NCBI GenBank assembly: GCA_019918135.1
Contig: WBZZ01001109.1
Coordinates: forward strand, 1-64,000
Source: Paulinella micropora
Taxonomy: Eukaryota; Cercozoa; Imbricatea; Euglyphida; Paulinellidae
Reading direction: 5' to 3'
Length of the DNA: 64,000 nt
Position 1 is the first letter of the stretch; each line of letters begins with the position of its first letter. Positions 42,386 to 52,620 of this stretch are shown in pieces. Position numbers and translations under genes: made by a program. A model generated the notes under the pieces. The model searched no databases. It saw nothing but the letters and a program-made list of their open reading frames with translations, and was not told where the DNA came from.

Positions 42386-43009
42386 TTATGGCAATAGATT
42401 TTCAAGGATGCCTAGCATCACTTCTTTCTGGTAACATATCCTGATCTTAGAATGCTTTAAGGTCACTCCCCGTGATTGCACTCTATTTACTACCTCCTTA
42501 CACAGCATAAGCAATTCCTCCTCTGAATTTGCGCAGACGAGAATATCATCAAGGTATACGAAGATTTTATCATTGAAGTAAGGCGAGTCACTAAACATAG
42601 ATAAAGCAATCTTCATGTAACGAGAAGGAGCATTGGTAGGACCAAAAGGCAACACAGTAGGACGGAACAAACCAAGCGGGGTACGAACAGCAAGTACATC
42701 ACGACAAGAAGGCGACAGAGCAACAGAATTGAAAGCGGAAGTCTGGTCAAACTTAGCGTAATATTTGAATCCAGCAAGTTTCATCTTAAGATCAGTCATC
42801 ACAGGAATTTCTTGCGCAATCTTCTTGAAGCGTTTATTCACCTCACGATAATCACCAACCACTCGCACTTTCGCAATCTTTCTCTCCCTCGTAACCGGAT
42901 CATGGATCCAGGTAGGAACGATATGAAGCGGCGACGCCCACTGACACTCAGGTCTCGCCTGCTCGTGCAAACCTAAACGCACCTGTTCTTTGATCCAATC
43001 TGTCAACAC
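42386..43009 (-). pseudogene. Ty3/gypsy reverse transcriptase, N-terminal part
   Basis: RT motifs in order: ASPLHIVPTW, then KVRVVGDYREVNKRF, then KYYAKFDQTSAFNSVAL with the first catalytic Asp, FGPTNAPSRY, and the polymerase box VYLDDILV. The sequence stops after the palm, at the deletion joint with the integrase. It copies RNA into cDNA in intact elements. Confidence 0.85.
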
Positions 43010-43074
43010 AGCAGTCTGTGAACAGGAAAGGGTATCATTCTTGAAATATTCAAGACATAATAGGTGCCGATTAT

Positions 43075-43841
43075 TACTTCCAGCTGTCTGATGTTAAAGA
43101 AATATTAGGTGATTTTAATGCCCTACTCGCAAAAGCAATCGTAGTATTTATGGACGAAATGGTCTGGGGTGGTGATAAAGAACGAGCGGGAACAATTAAG
43201 AAACTTGTATCAGAAAACACACTCACTCTTAAACAAAAATATTTACCAAATCTAACATTAGAAAATATGTTTTCTTGGTACTTGCTTCAAACGAAGAATG
43301 GGTAGTGCCGGCGGGAACCACAGAGCAACGACGGTTACTTGAAGTTTCTGACGAACTGGCACTTATGAAACCAGACAAAAAGAGAAAAGTGATTACGGAT
43401 ATTAGATCTATTGACAGGCAACGACTAGCGAAGTTTCTTCTTGAAAGAGACCTCAGCGATTTTAACGACCGCGAAACAATCATTACAAAGGGACTGCAAG
43501 AACAAAAAGTAAAATCCCTTTCAAAGTTGAGAAAGTGGTGGTTAGATTGCTTAAACTTAGGATATATTACAAACCAAATCCCAAAAATTTATTTTGGTAA
43601 AGAGGTTTCAAAAGAAGCAATGTATGATGTATATAAAGCAAATGTAAATGATCCACACACTTCACGGGTCAGTTTCTGGACTAATCTTAGAAAACTGATG
43701 CCAAATGTGGTAGAAAAGAAGAAAACAATGGAAGAGGGTATAAGAATTAGATACGTAGATTTACCAACCTTAGAAGAAAGTAAAAATCAGTGGAAGGTCA
43801 TTTACGGTGATAATGAATGGACTTTTGACAATGACGACTGA
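43075..43841 (+). pseudogene. D5-like / DUF5906 superfamily 3 helicase, C-terminal part, frameshifted
   Basis: The first visible part carries the Walker B region VVFMDEMVWGGDKERAGTIK followed by KLVSENTL, characteristic of the primase-helicase family of small protist viruses and phages. After a one- or two-base frame change near 43,270 it continues LASNEEWVVPAGTTEQRR, matching the sensor/arginine region, and ends in a C-terminal domain (SFWTNLRKLMPN) with TGA at about 43,839-43,841. Walker A and the primase half are missing: the Ty3 element lies at that edge. The enzyme would unwind viral DNA during replication. Confidence 0.75.
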
Positions 43842-43878
43842 ATAAACAATATATGACAGATTTTTTTTGTTATATAAC

Positions 43879-44201
43879 ATGTCAACCAAAAAAGATTATC
43901 TGAGCCAAATAGAAAAATGGACTTATTTAAGTAGCGATATAAAACTGCCAACAAGCAAATCGCTTAAAACTGATATTGTAGCATTTTACGAAAAGTACCG
44001 ACCCGAACAAAATCAAGGAGGGGATAATATTGAAGTTTTGTTGCATTCTTCCGATACGATGAAAAATTCTTTGATAATGAACCAGAAACAACAGAAGAAT
44101 ATACATCTTTTAAAGAAAGTGATTTGAAGGAAACTGGTATTACTGAAATCAAAACTAATGTAGGAGAAGAACTGGCGAAAAAAGAATTGCCAGTTTTATA
44201 A
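43879..44201 (+). pseudogene. Small hypothetical viral protein with a frameshift
   Basis: ATG at 43879 (MSTKKDYLSQ). The frame changes near 44,058 and continues in an acidic C-terminal stretch (EPETTEEYTSFKESDLKET) to TAA at about 44,199-44,201. No family recognised; placed directly after the helicase on the same strand. Confidence 0.45.
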
Positions 44202-44308
44202 GCAAAAGAGGAACCCGCACCAACGAAGGAAAAGAAAACACCGATTAAAGCAAAGCGAAATAAAACCCCAAGGACGGATATAGTTGCTATGAAATAATAA
44301 CGGCACAT

Positions 44309-44545
44309 TTGAAAGTATCAAAAGATCCCCTTAATTTCTTGTATATGAAAGTGGAAGACCGCACCATAATGCAGGAGGATATGAAGAAATGGCACGAGAG
44401 TAGATATGCGCACATACTACCAGAGCAACAACCTATTCTTAAATATGGTAAATTAGATTATAAGACATTTTTTCTTGATGTTTTATCTCAACACGAGGGC
44501 AAACTAACAACATTAAAAGATATGTATGACAGGTTTCATATGTAA
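44309..44545 (+). CDS. Small hypothetical viral protein
   Basis: 78 residues, Lys/Glu/Leu-rich, helical, ending TAA. The first ATG codons are at 44,309 or further in. It converges with the next minus-strand gene and overlaps its end by a few bases. No family recognised. Confidence 0.4.
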   Translation: MKVSKDPLNFLYMKVEDRTIMQEDMKKWHESRYAHILPEQQPILKYGKLDYKTFFLDVLSQHEGKLTTLKDMYDRFHM

Positions 44546-44880
44546 TTCGCGGTCAGTGCTCTGTCTCTCATCACATCAATATTAAAATATGATGGTTTAA
44601 AGGATACATAATCAGCAGATGCCGTTTTATAATATACTTTCAATGTTATTGGAGCATCTGTCGCATATGTCAGTAAAACTTCATTAGTCGTATTTCCAGA
44701 AACTCGCATTGTTGTATTATTGGTGGTGTCAGCGGGGTTTGGGCAAGTCATCAACCATATCATTTTCATTCGGACTCCGTATCTTTGAATTGGCCACACA
44801 CAATCAAAAGACTTATACTCAATGGCGGTTGTATAATTTAGCACTTCACTGTAAAAGTCATCAACATTAGTGCCATCCAT
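44536..44880 (-). CDS. Hypothetical beta-rich viral protein
   Basis: 114 residues from ATG at 44880, ending TAA-type stop at 44,536. Thr/Asn/Tyr-rich and beta-predicted (for example TTMRVSGNTTNEVLLTY), the composition of small virion or capsid-associated proteins. It pairs with the next minus-strand gene. No family recognised. Confidence 0.5.
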   Translation of the reverse strand: MDGTNVDDFYSEVLNYTTAIEYKSFDCVWPIQRYGVRMKMIWLMTCPNPADTTNNTTMRVSGNTTNEVLLTYATDAPITLKVYYKTASADYVSFKPSYFNIDVMRDRALTANYI

Positions 44881-44895
44881 TTTATGAAATCAGAA

Positions 44896-45165
44896 CTAGA
44901 AAGTTCCTATTCCAGACGGGGTGTGCAAATTTAAAGACCCGCGAAAAGATACTTTAATAAAATATCCATAACCTAAATTGGACACGGTTTCGCTACCATA
45001 ACCGCCAGTGCAAAGTGAGGTGAATGTTGAGCTTTCCATCCACGACCTAAGGTCAAGACCAACATACGCAGTTTGAATGTTTCTTGTTAATGTTGGAGTA
45101 GCAGTAACGGCAATAGTTTTAGTATCTATTGACTGCTGTTCTTGTGATCGGTCAAATATATTCAT
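44896..45165 (-). CDS. Hypothetical viral protein
   Basis: 89 residues from ATG at 45165, Ser/Thr/Gly-rich, beta-predicted. Ends 15 bases before the start of the next minus gene, so the two were probably one transcription unit, or originally one protein. Divergent from the fibre gene, with which it shares a short AT-rich promoter region (45,166-45,214). Confidence 0.5.
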   Translation of the reverse strand: MNIFDRSQEQQSIDTKTIAVTATPTLTRNIQTAYVGLDLRSWMESSTFTSLCTGGYGSETVSNLGYGYFIKVSFRGSLNLHTPSGIGTF

Positions 45166-45214
45166 ATTTTTTTTTAACTATATATACTACGGTATAAAAT
45201 AATTCTATTAAATT

Positions 45215-48200
45215 ATGAACCATTTAGGAAATCCATGGACATATCATTTTTACGGCTCTGTAATAGTGGATGAGGATTTAGAAATTGATGGAGTATTATA
45301 TGGTGATCACATTGAAGCAAACTCGATACAAGCAAAGACAGACGACATAACAATGTCATCGCGGAAATAATAACTCCTCTTTCTTGAAACCACATCATCG
45401 CAAACATCGCAAACAATGATAAAGTGTCAGCGGATGGATCGATTAATACACACACCGACTGTGTAATAACTGCACCTGCAGACAATCAACTGCTTATTTA
45501 TAGCACAGGACAATGGAGAAATGTGACTTCACCTTTTCTTAGATTAGATGGCACTGTCAGTATGGCAGGAGCACTAAATATGAACAGTCAAAACATTACA
45601 AATGCAGGACAATTAAATGGCAAGTCTGTCGATACTTGGATAACAGAGCACAATGGTAATAATGCGAAAGTGTCGGCGAGTGCGAGTATTGATACACACA
45701 GCGATGTGCTAATAACAGGCACACCAGCAGATAATCAACTGCTTATTTATAGCACAGGACAATGGAGAAATGTGACTTCACCCTTTCTTAGATTAGACGG
45801 CACTGTCAGTATGACGGGAGCACTAAATATGAGCGGTTTTGCTATTTCAGGGGCTTCAACATATAATGGAGTTAATCTCACTACTCTCGCAGTTGATAGT
45901 TCGGTTGTTAAACTAACAGGAGACCAAACCATAGCAGGGACCAAAACATTCAGTAATGCTATAACCGCAACACTCGGCATAGCATCAAATGATAAAATAA
46001 CAATAGCACAAGACAAACCATTAATCATCGGCAGAACAACAAGAGGATTGGCAGCATACACAGGAGGATTAGAGTTATATGGAACATCAGGTGTAGCAGG
46101 GCCACATATACAAACATTTACAGCAACTGATCCAAATTATCCAATATTCCGATTAATTAGCAATGGACATAGCAATGTAGCATTGAAATGTGATTGTTAT
46201 TGGGACGGAGCATCTAATGATAAGTCAAGTTCTGCTACTTCAAATTTTATGATATCTAAGGGCACTAATCTGCTTTTTCAGTATGCATCAGGAGTAACTG
46301 TGGGGAATAATGTAACATTTAATACCGCAATGGACATTAATAGCACATCAGGCTTATTAACAACAAAGGCAATAACAGCGAGTGGGGCAATAACAGCGAA
46401 TGCGGGAGTATCAACAACAACATTAACAACGAGTGACAATATAGTAGTAGGTGCTGGAAAAAGTGTGTTTATTGATAGAAGCGGAACAACGATTAATAAT
46501 AAACTGGTTTTATGGGATGGAGGAACACCGTCAACAACTGCTTTTCTTGGGTTTGGTGTTGCTAGTCAAACTTTCTTTATAATGTTAATGCTTCCACTGA
46601 TAGTCATGTGTTTTATTATGGAGGCACAAACGAATTATTTAGACTTAACAATACAGCAATTACGGCTTCAAAATCAATAAAAGCAAATGCTGGTCTTGAT
46701 ATGAACAGCCAAAACATTACAAATGTGAATATGCTAAATACTAAATCTGTATCAACTTGGATAACAGAGCATAATGCGAATAATGCGAAAGTGTCTGCGG
46801 ATGGGACGATTGATACACACAGCGATGTCGTTTTATCTTCATTATCAAGCGGACAATTACTAACATATAATGGAACAAACTGGGTGAATTCAACAGGGTC
46901 ACTGGCTTTCCTTTCTTTAACTGGTGGGACAATGACTGGAGATATTTCAATGGCAAACACAATCACACATTATTCGGCTCAACCCGTTATGTCTGCTAAC
47001 AATGTTCCAACTCCTTATCTTGTATCTGCTTCTTTTACATCACTCGATGCACTGTGGAATGCTTTTGATAATAATCCAAGTTACAATTGGGCTGTTAGCG
47101 GTTATAATGGAACAACTGGAGCTTATACAGCAATACTGCTTCTTATACATTTTCTGGTGTGACATATAATGGTGAATATCTTAAACTAGACCTTAATACC
47201 ACTTATACCCTATATAGATATTATGTGAGATGTGCGGGTGCTACATATAATACTAGCGGACCAACTACTTGGTATGTTGGTGTATCAACTGACAATATAA
47301 CTTACACGTTATGGGACAACAGAGCAGGAATAACTGGGGCAGTTATGCTCAACAGCAAACATTTACACCAACAGCACCAATAAATGCGAGATACATCGTA
47401 TTTCTGACGACCATTGTAGGAAACACTGATCAAACATTTAGCAGGTCTCAATTACAGGTTAATAATTTATCTTTCGACTACATAAGTCTTTCTAATAAAG
47501 TAAAAAATATTGATACATTATTAATTGGAACAGGAACAAAAGGAATAGGAAGTAATAAGGGGTTAGAAATATATGGGGCTGATAGTGCTATAACAGGTCC
47601 GCACACACAAGCAATAACGACGGTTTATGTCTATCCACTTTTTCAACAACTAAACTGGTCACATAACAATATTCATTTAAGTTTTGATTCTTATTTTGAC
47701 GGCACGAACTGGAAATCAAGTTATTCTGGTTCAAATTTCCAAATATTAAAAGTAAGTGATAAACTTGCTTTTAACTATAGGTCAGGAATAACAGCAGGGA
47801 GCAATATAACATGGTCTGAGGCAATGAATATAAGCAATGCTGGGGCAATAACAGCGAATGCGGAGTATCTACAACCACATTAACGGCGAGTGGATTAATA
47901 ACCGCAAATGCGGGAATAAGCACAACAACATTAACAACGATTGATAATATAGTAGTCGGAGCTGGTAAAAAAATATTTGTAAATAGGAGTGCGACAGCAA
48001 ACAATAAACTGATTTTATGGGATAATGGAACAGGCACTACAACAGATTTTTATGGTTTAGGTATTGCTGACGGAATATTACTTTATAATGTTCCTTCTGG
48101 TGGTGGTAATCATCTATTTTATGCTAGTGCTGCAACTGAATTATTCAGAATAAACGAAAAAGCAATTACGGCTTCAAAATCAATAACGGCGAGTTCTGGA

Positions 48201-48741
48201 ATATCAATAGCGGTAAGTGGTGGAGGGGCTACAACGATAAGTAAAAGATCAAGTTATACGAACCAACCACTTATTCAGTTGAAGGGAAGTGTTAGTGCTA
48301 ACTATTCTTGTATATGTAATGATGGTAATTTAACCTTTTTCAATACATCAAACTCAAACGGGAACCCGCATAGTGGATGGATTTATTTGGCATTAGGAGC
48401 TAATGTTTGGTCTTCTGGTTCAGATAGAAGAGTAAAATCAGATATTGAAACGGTAGACTGCGGTGATTGTTGCGAGAAACTAATGAAAATAAACTGCTTG
48501 CTGTTCGTATGATTGGAAATCGGATGAGAAGAAAGACAAAAAGAGCCACGGATTTATTGCCGACGAGGTTAAAAAAATATTTCCTGAATTTGTATCTGAA
48601 AGTGGAGTAAAAGCGGACGATGGCGATGGTAGCCTTGAAGGAGTATCATATACAAGTTTTATACCAATATTGGTTAGTGCTTTTCAACATATGGTGGAAA
48701 AGGTGATTAATTTAGAAAAAGAAAATAAACTTTTTACGTAA
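45215..48741 (+). pseudogene. Large fibre/adhesin protein with C-terminal peptidase S74 chaperone, frameshifted
   Basis: ATG at 45215. The body is made of repeating Asn/Thr/Ser/Ala-rich modules (for example NAKVSADGTIDTHSDV, ALNMNSQNITNAG and ADNQLLIYSTGQWRN) like phage and small-virus tail fibres that form trimeric beta-helices. The C-terminus holds the intramolecular chaperone of family S74: SDRRVKSDIE, then, after a frame change near 48,500, YDWKSDEKKD, GFIADEVKKIFPEFV and a final helix ending TAA (48,739-48,741). In intact proteins this domain trimerises the fibre and cuts itself off. At least five frame changes are needed to read the whole gene. Role: host attachment. Confidence 0.8.
45479..45835 (+). 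repeat. Near-identical direct repeat inside the fibre gene, about 108 bp, two copies
   Basis: Positions about 45,479-45,590 and 45,730-45,838 differ at only a few bases (for example CTTTTC/CCTTTC and GGCAGG/TGACGG). They encode the same ADNQLLIYSTGQWRN module. Confidence 0.85.
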
Positions 48742-49191
48742 TATATTACAAGATCTATCTGGGGGGGTGGGGAGTACCAAAAAATATAGAATGTCCCCCG
48801 CCCGCCGAAGCTTTTCGTCCATAAGAAAGGTCGGACGGGCACCCTCTCTGCCCTCTCCCCCCACCCCTCGCCCTACGCTATAGCTGACCAGCCCCCCTGC
48901 TGCAATGGCCCGGGGAAAAACCTTCTGCTTCCTTTGGCGTGGTTCTGTGGCACTTCCCCCCTCTCCGTCAATTGCAGCAAAAAAAAAAAAAAATTAAATT
49001 TTTTTCTTTCGTTTTTGCGAGGTACAGATTTTAGAAAAAGCAAAGAAGAGCAGACAGAAAAACAGAGGAGTGAAGAAAGCGAAAAAGAAATCCTTCGGCT
49101 GTCCAGCCAGAACATATACACTGGTCCTCGAGTAACAATTGTTGCTAGCGTCCTTGGCAGAAAAAGAAGGCCGGTAGCGAGGCACTACAAG
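48742..49191. other. Right boundary of the AT-rich block
   Basis: A G-run and short C-runs appear from 48,762, then GC content rises by about 48,900. A-rich tract at 48,978-48,990. No gene is supported before the ATG at 49192, though the next frame is open from 48,934. Confidence 0.4.
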
Positions 49192-50303
49192 ATGTTGTCG
49201 AATAACGAGCAGAAAATACAAAAAGCGCTAGCAAAGGAGGTCATCGCCCTTGCCCGGACCCGTGAAGCGAGCATCAGAAAGTTCGAGCTGGAACACAAGC
49301 TTAGGTGCAAGGCCTGTAATACAATCCTAGAAAGGCCGAACCTGGATCCAGATAAGTTGAGATGCTCTGTCATGCGTTGGAAACCCTTTACGTTTTATAC
49401 AACCCAACCAGATTCAACCGCAGATCACTTGCTAGCTATGACCGCGGACCAACACGACGGCGGCGTCTTGGATTTACAACTAAGACAGGCTTTTCCCACG
49501 GGCATACCCTGCTTGCAAATGGACAAGCAGGAATTTGATGCAAATTACCCCGGTGCGATCCGCCACGGTGCTGACGTTATCCTTCTCCCAACGATAGGTT
49601 TAGCCCTGAAACGCCCAAGGGGTCCACCAACAAAGAGAATGCGACATGCCTCGTTGGGCAACGTAGTGGATGCTATGCAGATGCAGCACTACCTGAGCAG
49701 CAAGCACGGGCTGGCCCCCAAAGTGCACGGCTGCCTTCTCCTGAGCAAGGGCGGCCCGGCGAAGGCAGCGCCAAAGGCCACTGACACCATCGCAGGTGGT
49801 TATTACATCATCATGGATTATATCAGTGGCTCGCGCGACGGAAAGGTTAGGACCCTGACCAACGTTATCGAGTCGGCTCAATCTGAGGCTGAGAAGGCCC
49901 AACCACCGACATGACTTGGAAGTTTATAGACAGCTTACTGACTGCGTTTAGCACCGCCCAGGTGCTCTATTCCAACTTCGAGCCCAGTAACGTGTTATTG
50001 AGCCTGAAAAAGAACAAGCTATTGAACCGGGAAGAGATCAAGCTTGTGCTAGTTGGTATAGATCCTTTCTTCTGCCTCCGCTTTGCGCCGGAGCCCAGAG
50101 TCCATTACCGCAAATTAACAGAACTCATCAAAGCGTCGAACCTGCTGAGCATTCTAGCCAACAGTTACAGTAAGCTGCCCCGGGAAGTTCTCCGCACAGC
50201 GTTGGCCCAGTTTGTAGAAATGTCTAAAAGTGGTCAAAGCTTTGTGAACTGCTGCTCCATGTGGTGGTTAGATGAATTGAGGTTCTGTGGAGACAATTCG
50301 TGA
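49192..50303 (+). pseudogene. Divergent kinase-fold protein 2, frame change at 49,911
   Basis: ATG at 49192. A CKAC motif lies near residue 40. Kinase-like features follow: GADVILLPTIGLALKRP with a possible beta-3 Lys, then APKVHGCLLLSKG and the hinge YYIIMDYISG. The first frame ends TGA at 49,912-49,914 with the next ATG overlapping it (ATGA). The second frame continues with VLYSNFEPSNVLL as catalytic loop (Asn for Asp) and LVLVGIDPFF in place of DFG. Layout and the I-D-x-x-P ending recall the gene at 13268-14716. It is either a pseudokinase or decayed. The frame change lies in the linker between lobes. Confidence 0.55.
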
Positions 50304-50918
50304 ACGGGCCCTGCCTCAGGGCCGCGCATTACCTGCACGAGCAAACACAAGTAGTCTGTGTAGCACAGGATAATTTGAACAAGGACTGGCTGCGCAGTTT
50401 TTCCAGCTCTAGAATTGTCCCACCATGGAATCAGAATTTCTATGACGTCATAGACGCCAAAGAGGTCATGCGCCTATTTCGTGAGGGTGAAGTGATCTTC
50501 TCGGATATGCAGAATTTTGTCATTGCCATTCTTGGGCTGGGACCCCGGCCCGGCCCTCACCTGCGTCACGTTCGGCGCGCCCAAGATTGGTGACCGGGCC
50601 GGCAACAGCCTGCTGCTGTCCGAGTTCCGCCGGGCCGGCCGGCAGTGGCGCTGGCTGCGCCTTTACCGCGGCAGCGACTGGATCCCTACCCTCCCGCCGG
50701 TGCTCTGGAGGCGGGCCGGCGCTTACCAGCACCCCGGGGCCGCCGAGGAGTGCCGGGGCAGCTACCGGGCCTTCGACCTGGATGGCTGGGCCGTGAGCGC
50801 GGACCTCAACTGGTGGGGACCAGCGGGTTCCCCCGCGGACGCCGCCGTCGGGCGCACCAACCGCCGGCACTGGGGCCATTGGTGGTACTGGCTGCCCGCG
50901 TACCCGGCCCTGTCCTAG
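50276..50918 (+). pseudogene. Class 3 lipase-like protein, frameshifted at the active-site region
   Basis: The C-terminal frame encodes LTCVTFGAPKIGD, then RLYRGSDWIPTLPP, the conserved strand-turn and the Asp region of class 3 lipases (alpha/beta hydrolases). Upstream in another frame VVCVAQDNLNKDWLRSF fits the substrate-entrance strand. Between them, at about 50,525-50,545, the nucleophile elbow GHS-x-G-G is recognisable only as CHSWAG in the third frame, so at least two frame changes occur. No signal peptide was seen. It would hydrolyse acylglycerols. The stop is TAG at 50,916-50,918. Confidence 0.6.
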
Positions 50919-51060
50919 CCCTGCTCCTCCCTCCCCCGGCCGCCCCGCCCGGCCAGCGCAGGCCGGTGGTCTGCGCCGGCCGCGAGCGGTCTGCGTGCGT
51001 GTAGCGGCCGGACGCCAACCGGCCCGGCAGCTGTCGACGGCTAGGTTGGGATGCCCTCGG

Positions 51061-51066
51061 TTTATT
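51061..51066 (-). terminator. Polyadenylation signal AATAAA
   Basis: Minus-strand AATAAA 58 bases after the TAG (51124-51126) of the repeat-containing gene. Confidence 0.6.
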
Positions 51067-51123
51067 GCCGCCGCCAGCACAAACAACAGCCAGCCTGGCT
51101 TCTCCCTGTTCCAGCAGCGCAAA

Positions 51124-52050
51124 CTAAAGCCCGAGCGTCCCCTCCGCTTCCTGCGGCTCTGGGCACCGGCACAGCTCGCAGGGAAGAGCAGCGACGAGCG
51201 TGCCTTCCTGCCTCTGCAACTCTGAGCACCGGCACAGCTCGCAAAGGGGAGCAGCAACGAGCGTGTCCTCCGCTTCCCACGGCTCTGGGCACCGGCACAG
51301 CTCGCAGGGGGGAGCAGCGACGAGCGTGCCTTCCTGCCTCTGCAACTCTGAGCACCGGCACAGCTCGCAAAGGGGAGCAGCAACGAGCGTGTCCTCCGCT
51401 TCCCACGGCTCTGGGCACTGGCACAGCTCAGGGGAAGGAGCAGCGACGAGCGTGCCTTCCTGCCTCTGCAACTCTGAGCACCGGCACAGCTCGCAAAGGG
51501 GAGCAGCAACGAGCGTGTCCTCCGCTTCCCACGGCTCTGGGCACTGGCACAGCTCAGGGGAGGGAGCAGAGACGAGCGTATCTTGTTGCACCTGCAACTC
51601 TGGGCATTGACACAGCTCGGAAGAGGGGGGGGAGACCCGTCCTCCCACGGTCAGGCCCTCGTTGCCGGGGTGTTCGTCCGTGATAGCTACAACCCCCGAC
51701 GGCCGCACGCAGGTCCCGGCCCGCTTCTTGACACTAACCGTAACCTCAAACTCGTCGCACCTTCCCTCCAACTCCGCCAACGCCGTTTCCATTTCTTGCA
51801 GCTCGGACCGCAGTCTCCTGGCGGTAGAATCGTGGATAAAGCGCCTGTATCTTTTTTTACCCGGGCGCCAAGCCACATGCTCTGCTATGTGCTGTTTTTG
51901 TAATTCAACTGCGGCTTGCTGCTGCGCGACCTCGGAGGCCAGGCTTTCCGTTACGTCCTTCAACGCGGCGCAGAGCTCCCCCTGACACCAGGCCACGGGG
52001 TTTCCTCCTGCGTACGTGAACTGCCGGAGCTGGTCCGCGCCGGGCTCCAT
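51124..52050 (-). CDS. Coiled-coil protein with tandem C-x-C repeats
   Basis: ATG at 52050 (MEPGADQL), open to TAG. Residues 1-110 contain GGNPVAWCQGEL, then a Gln/Glu-rich coiled coil. From about residue 145 the protein consists of some ten repeats of about 20 residues, each with E-L-C-x-C-x-E and TLVAAP (for example ELCRCPEPWEAEDTLVAAP). Two alternating types (PEPWEAED and SELQRQEG) make a 40-residue higher-order unit. The Cys pairs could bind metal or form disulfides. No family recognised. The frame is intact despite the repeats. Confidence 0.65.
   Translation of the reverse strand: MEPGADQLRQFTYAGGNPVAWCQGELCAALKDVTESLASEVAQQQAAVELQKQHIAEHVAWRPGKKRYRRFIHDSTARRLRSELQEMETALAELEGRCDEFEVTVSVKKRAGTCVRPSGVVAITDEHPGNEGLTVGGRVSPPSSELCQCPELQVQQDTLVSAPSPELCQCPEPWEAEDTLVAAPLCELCRCSELQRQEGTLVAAPSPELCQCPEPWEAEDTLVAAPLCELCRCSELQRQEGTLVAAPPCELCRCPEPWEAEDTLVAAPLCELCRCSELQRQEGTLVAALPCELCRCPEPQEAEGTLGL
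51130..51620 (-). repeat. Tandem repeat of about 60 bp, organised as about 120-bp pairs, four pairs
   Basis: The plus strand shows repeated GGCACCGGCACAGCTCGCA and AGCAGCGACGAGCGTG words at about 60-bp spacing. The 120-bp pairs are nearly identical, indicating recent expansion. Confidence 0.9.
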
Positions 52051-52347
52051 AGCTCGAAAACACGCGCCGTCGGTTAGGGAGTTTTGTAGTGGTGCTGCTT
52101 CCTTTTTCTCTCTTCCAGAAAGGGGGGGGCAGGGCGCCCTCCTTCCTCTGATCAAAAACAAACAGCTAGAGGAAGAGACGAACAGCTAGAGGAAGGGAAG
52201 GAAACCAGGATTTTAATTAGGACGGCGAGGTGCTGAGGATGATTGTCGTGGGGGGGGGGGAGGGAAGAAGGCGGCCCCCGGCGGGGAGGGGGGGAGGGCA
52301 CGCAGCCCGGACTCGGCCACTGCCAGTCTCTTGCGCCTTGCAGTCGG

Positions 52348-52620
52348 TCACTGCTGCTGTTGCTGGGCGGCGCGGCACGCTTCGCAGACAAACGTGCCGT
52401 CTTCTTCGGGATCCTCACTGATCCGGCAGCTCTGCAGCAAATGGACGAGGCCCGCGGCCCCGGGCTCCCGGCTCGCTGCCTCGGCCTGCCGCTGCTTCCG
52501 CGTCCCTGGACAACTCAGTTGTTTGTGCTGCTCGAGGCAGTCCGCACAGTAACCCCCGACGGCACACTCCGTGCACGAAAGCAGGGTCTTCCCCTCCTGG
52601 TAACAAGAGCCACAGCTCAT
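52348..52620 (-). CDS. Small Cys-rich zinc protein
   Basis: 90 residues from ATG at 52620, ending TGA. Pattern C-x2-C-x8-C-x2-C-x5-C-x2-C with later Cys/His (MSCGSCYQEG, SCTECAVGGYCADC, then VCEAC) fits a B-box or RING-like zinc fold. The C-terminus is poly-Gln. It is intact. It resembles the partial gene at 1-201. Confidence 0.6.
   Translation of the reverse strand: MSCGSCYQEGKTLLSCTECAVGGYCADCLEQHKQLSCPGTRKQRQAEAASREPGAAGLVHLLQSCRISEDPEEDGTFVCEACRAAQQQQQ

Larger units (their letters stand above)
40966..43020 (-). mobile_element. Ty3/gypsy retrotransposon, large internal deletion
   Basis: On the minus strand an RT fragment (42,386-43,009) is joined within about 25 bases to the C-terminal end of integrase (40,966-42,360). 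RNase H and most of the integrase core are missing, and no Gag or protease is present. The right end abuts the small-virus helicase fragment. Confidence 0.8.
43060..48741 (+). mobile_element. Remnant of a small DNA virus (Polinton-like virus or virophage type)
   Basis: An AT-rich, 5.7-kb run holds a truncated helicase, small hypothetical genes on both strands and a large fibre protein. Gene types and low GC match Polinton-like viruses and virophages integrated in protist genomes. No capsid protein or packaging ATPase is visible and no terminal inverted repeat was found. Frame changes in the helicase, fibre and a small gene show it is decayed. Confidence 0.65.
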
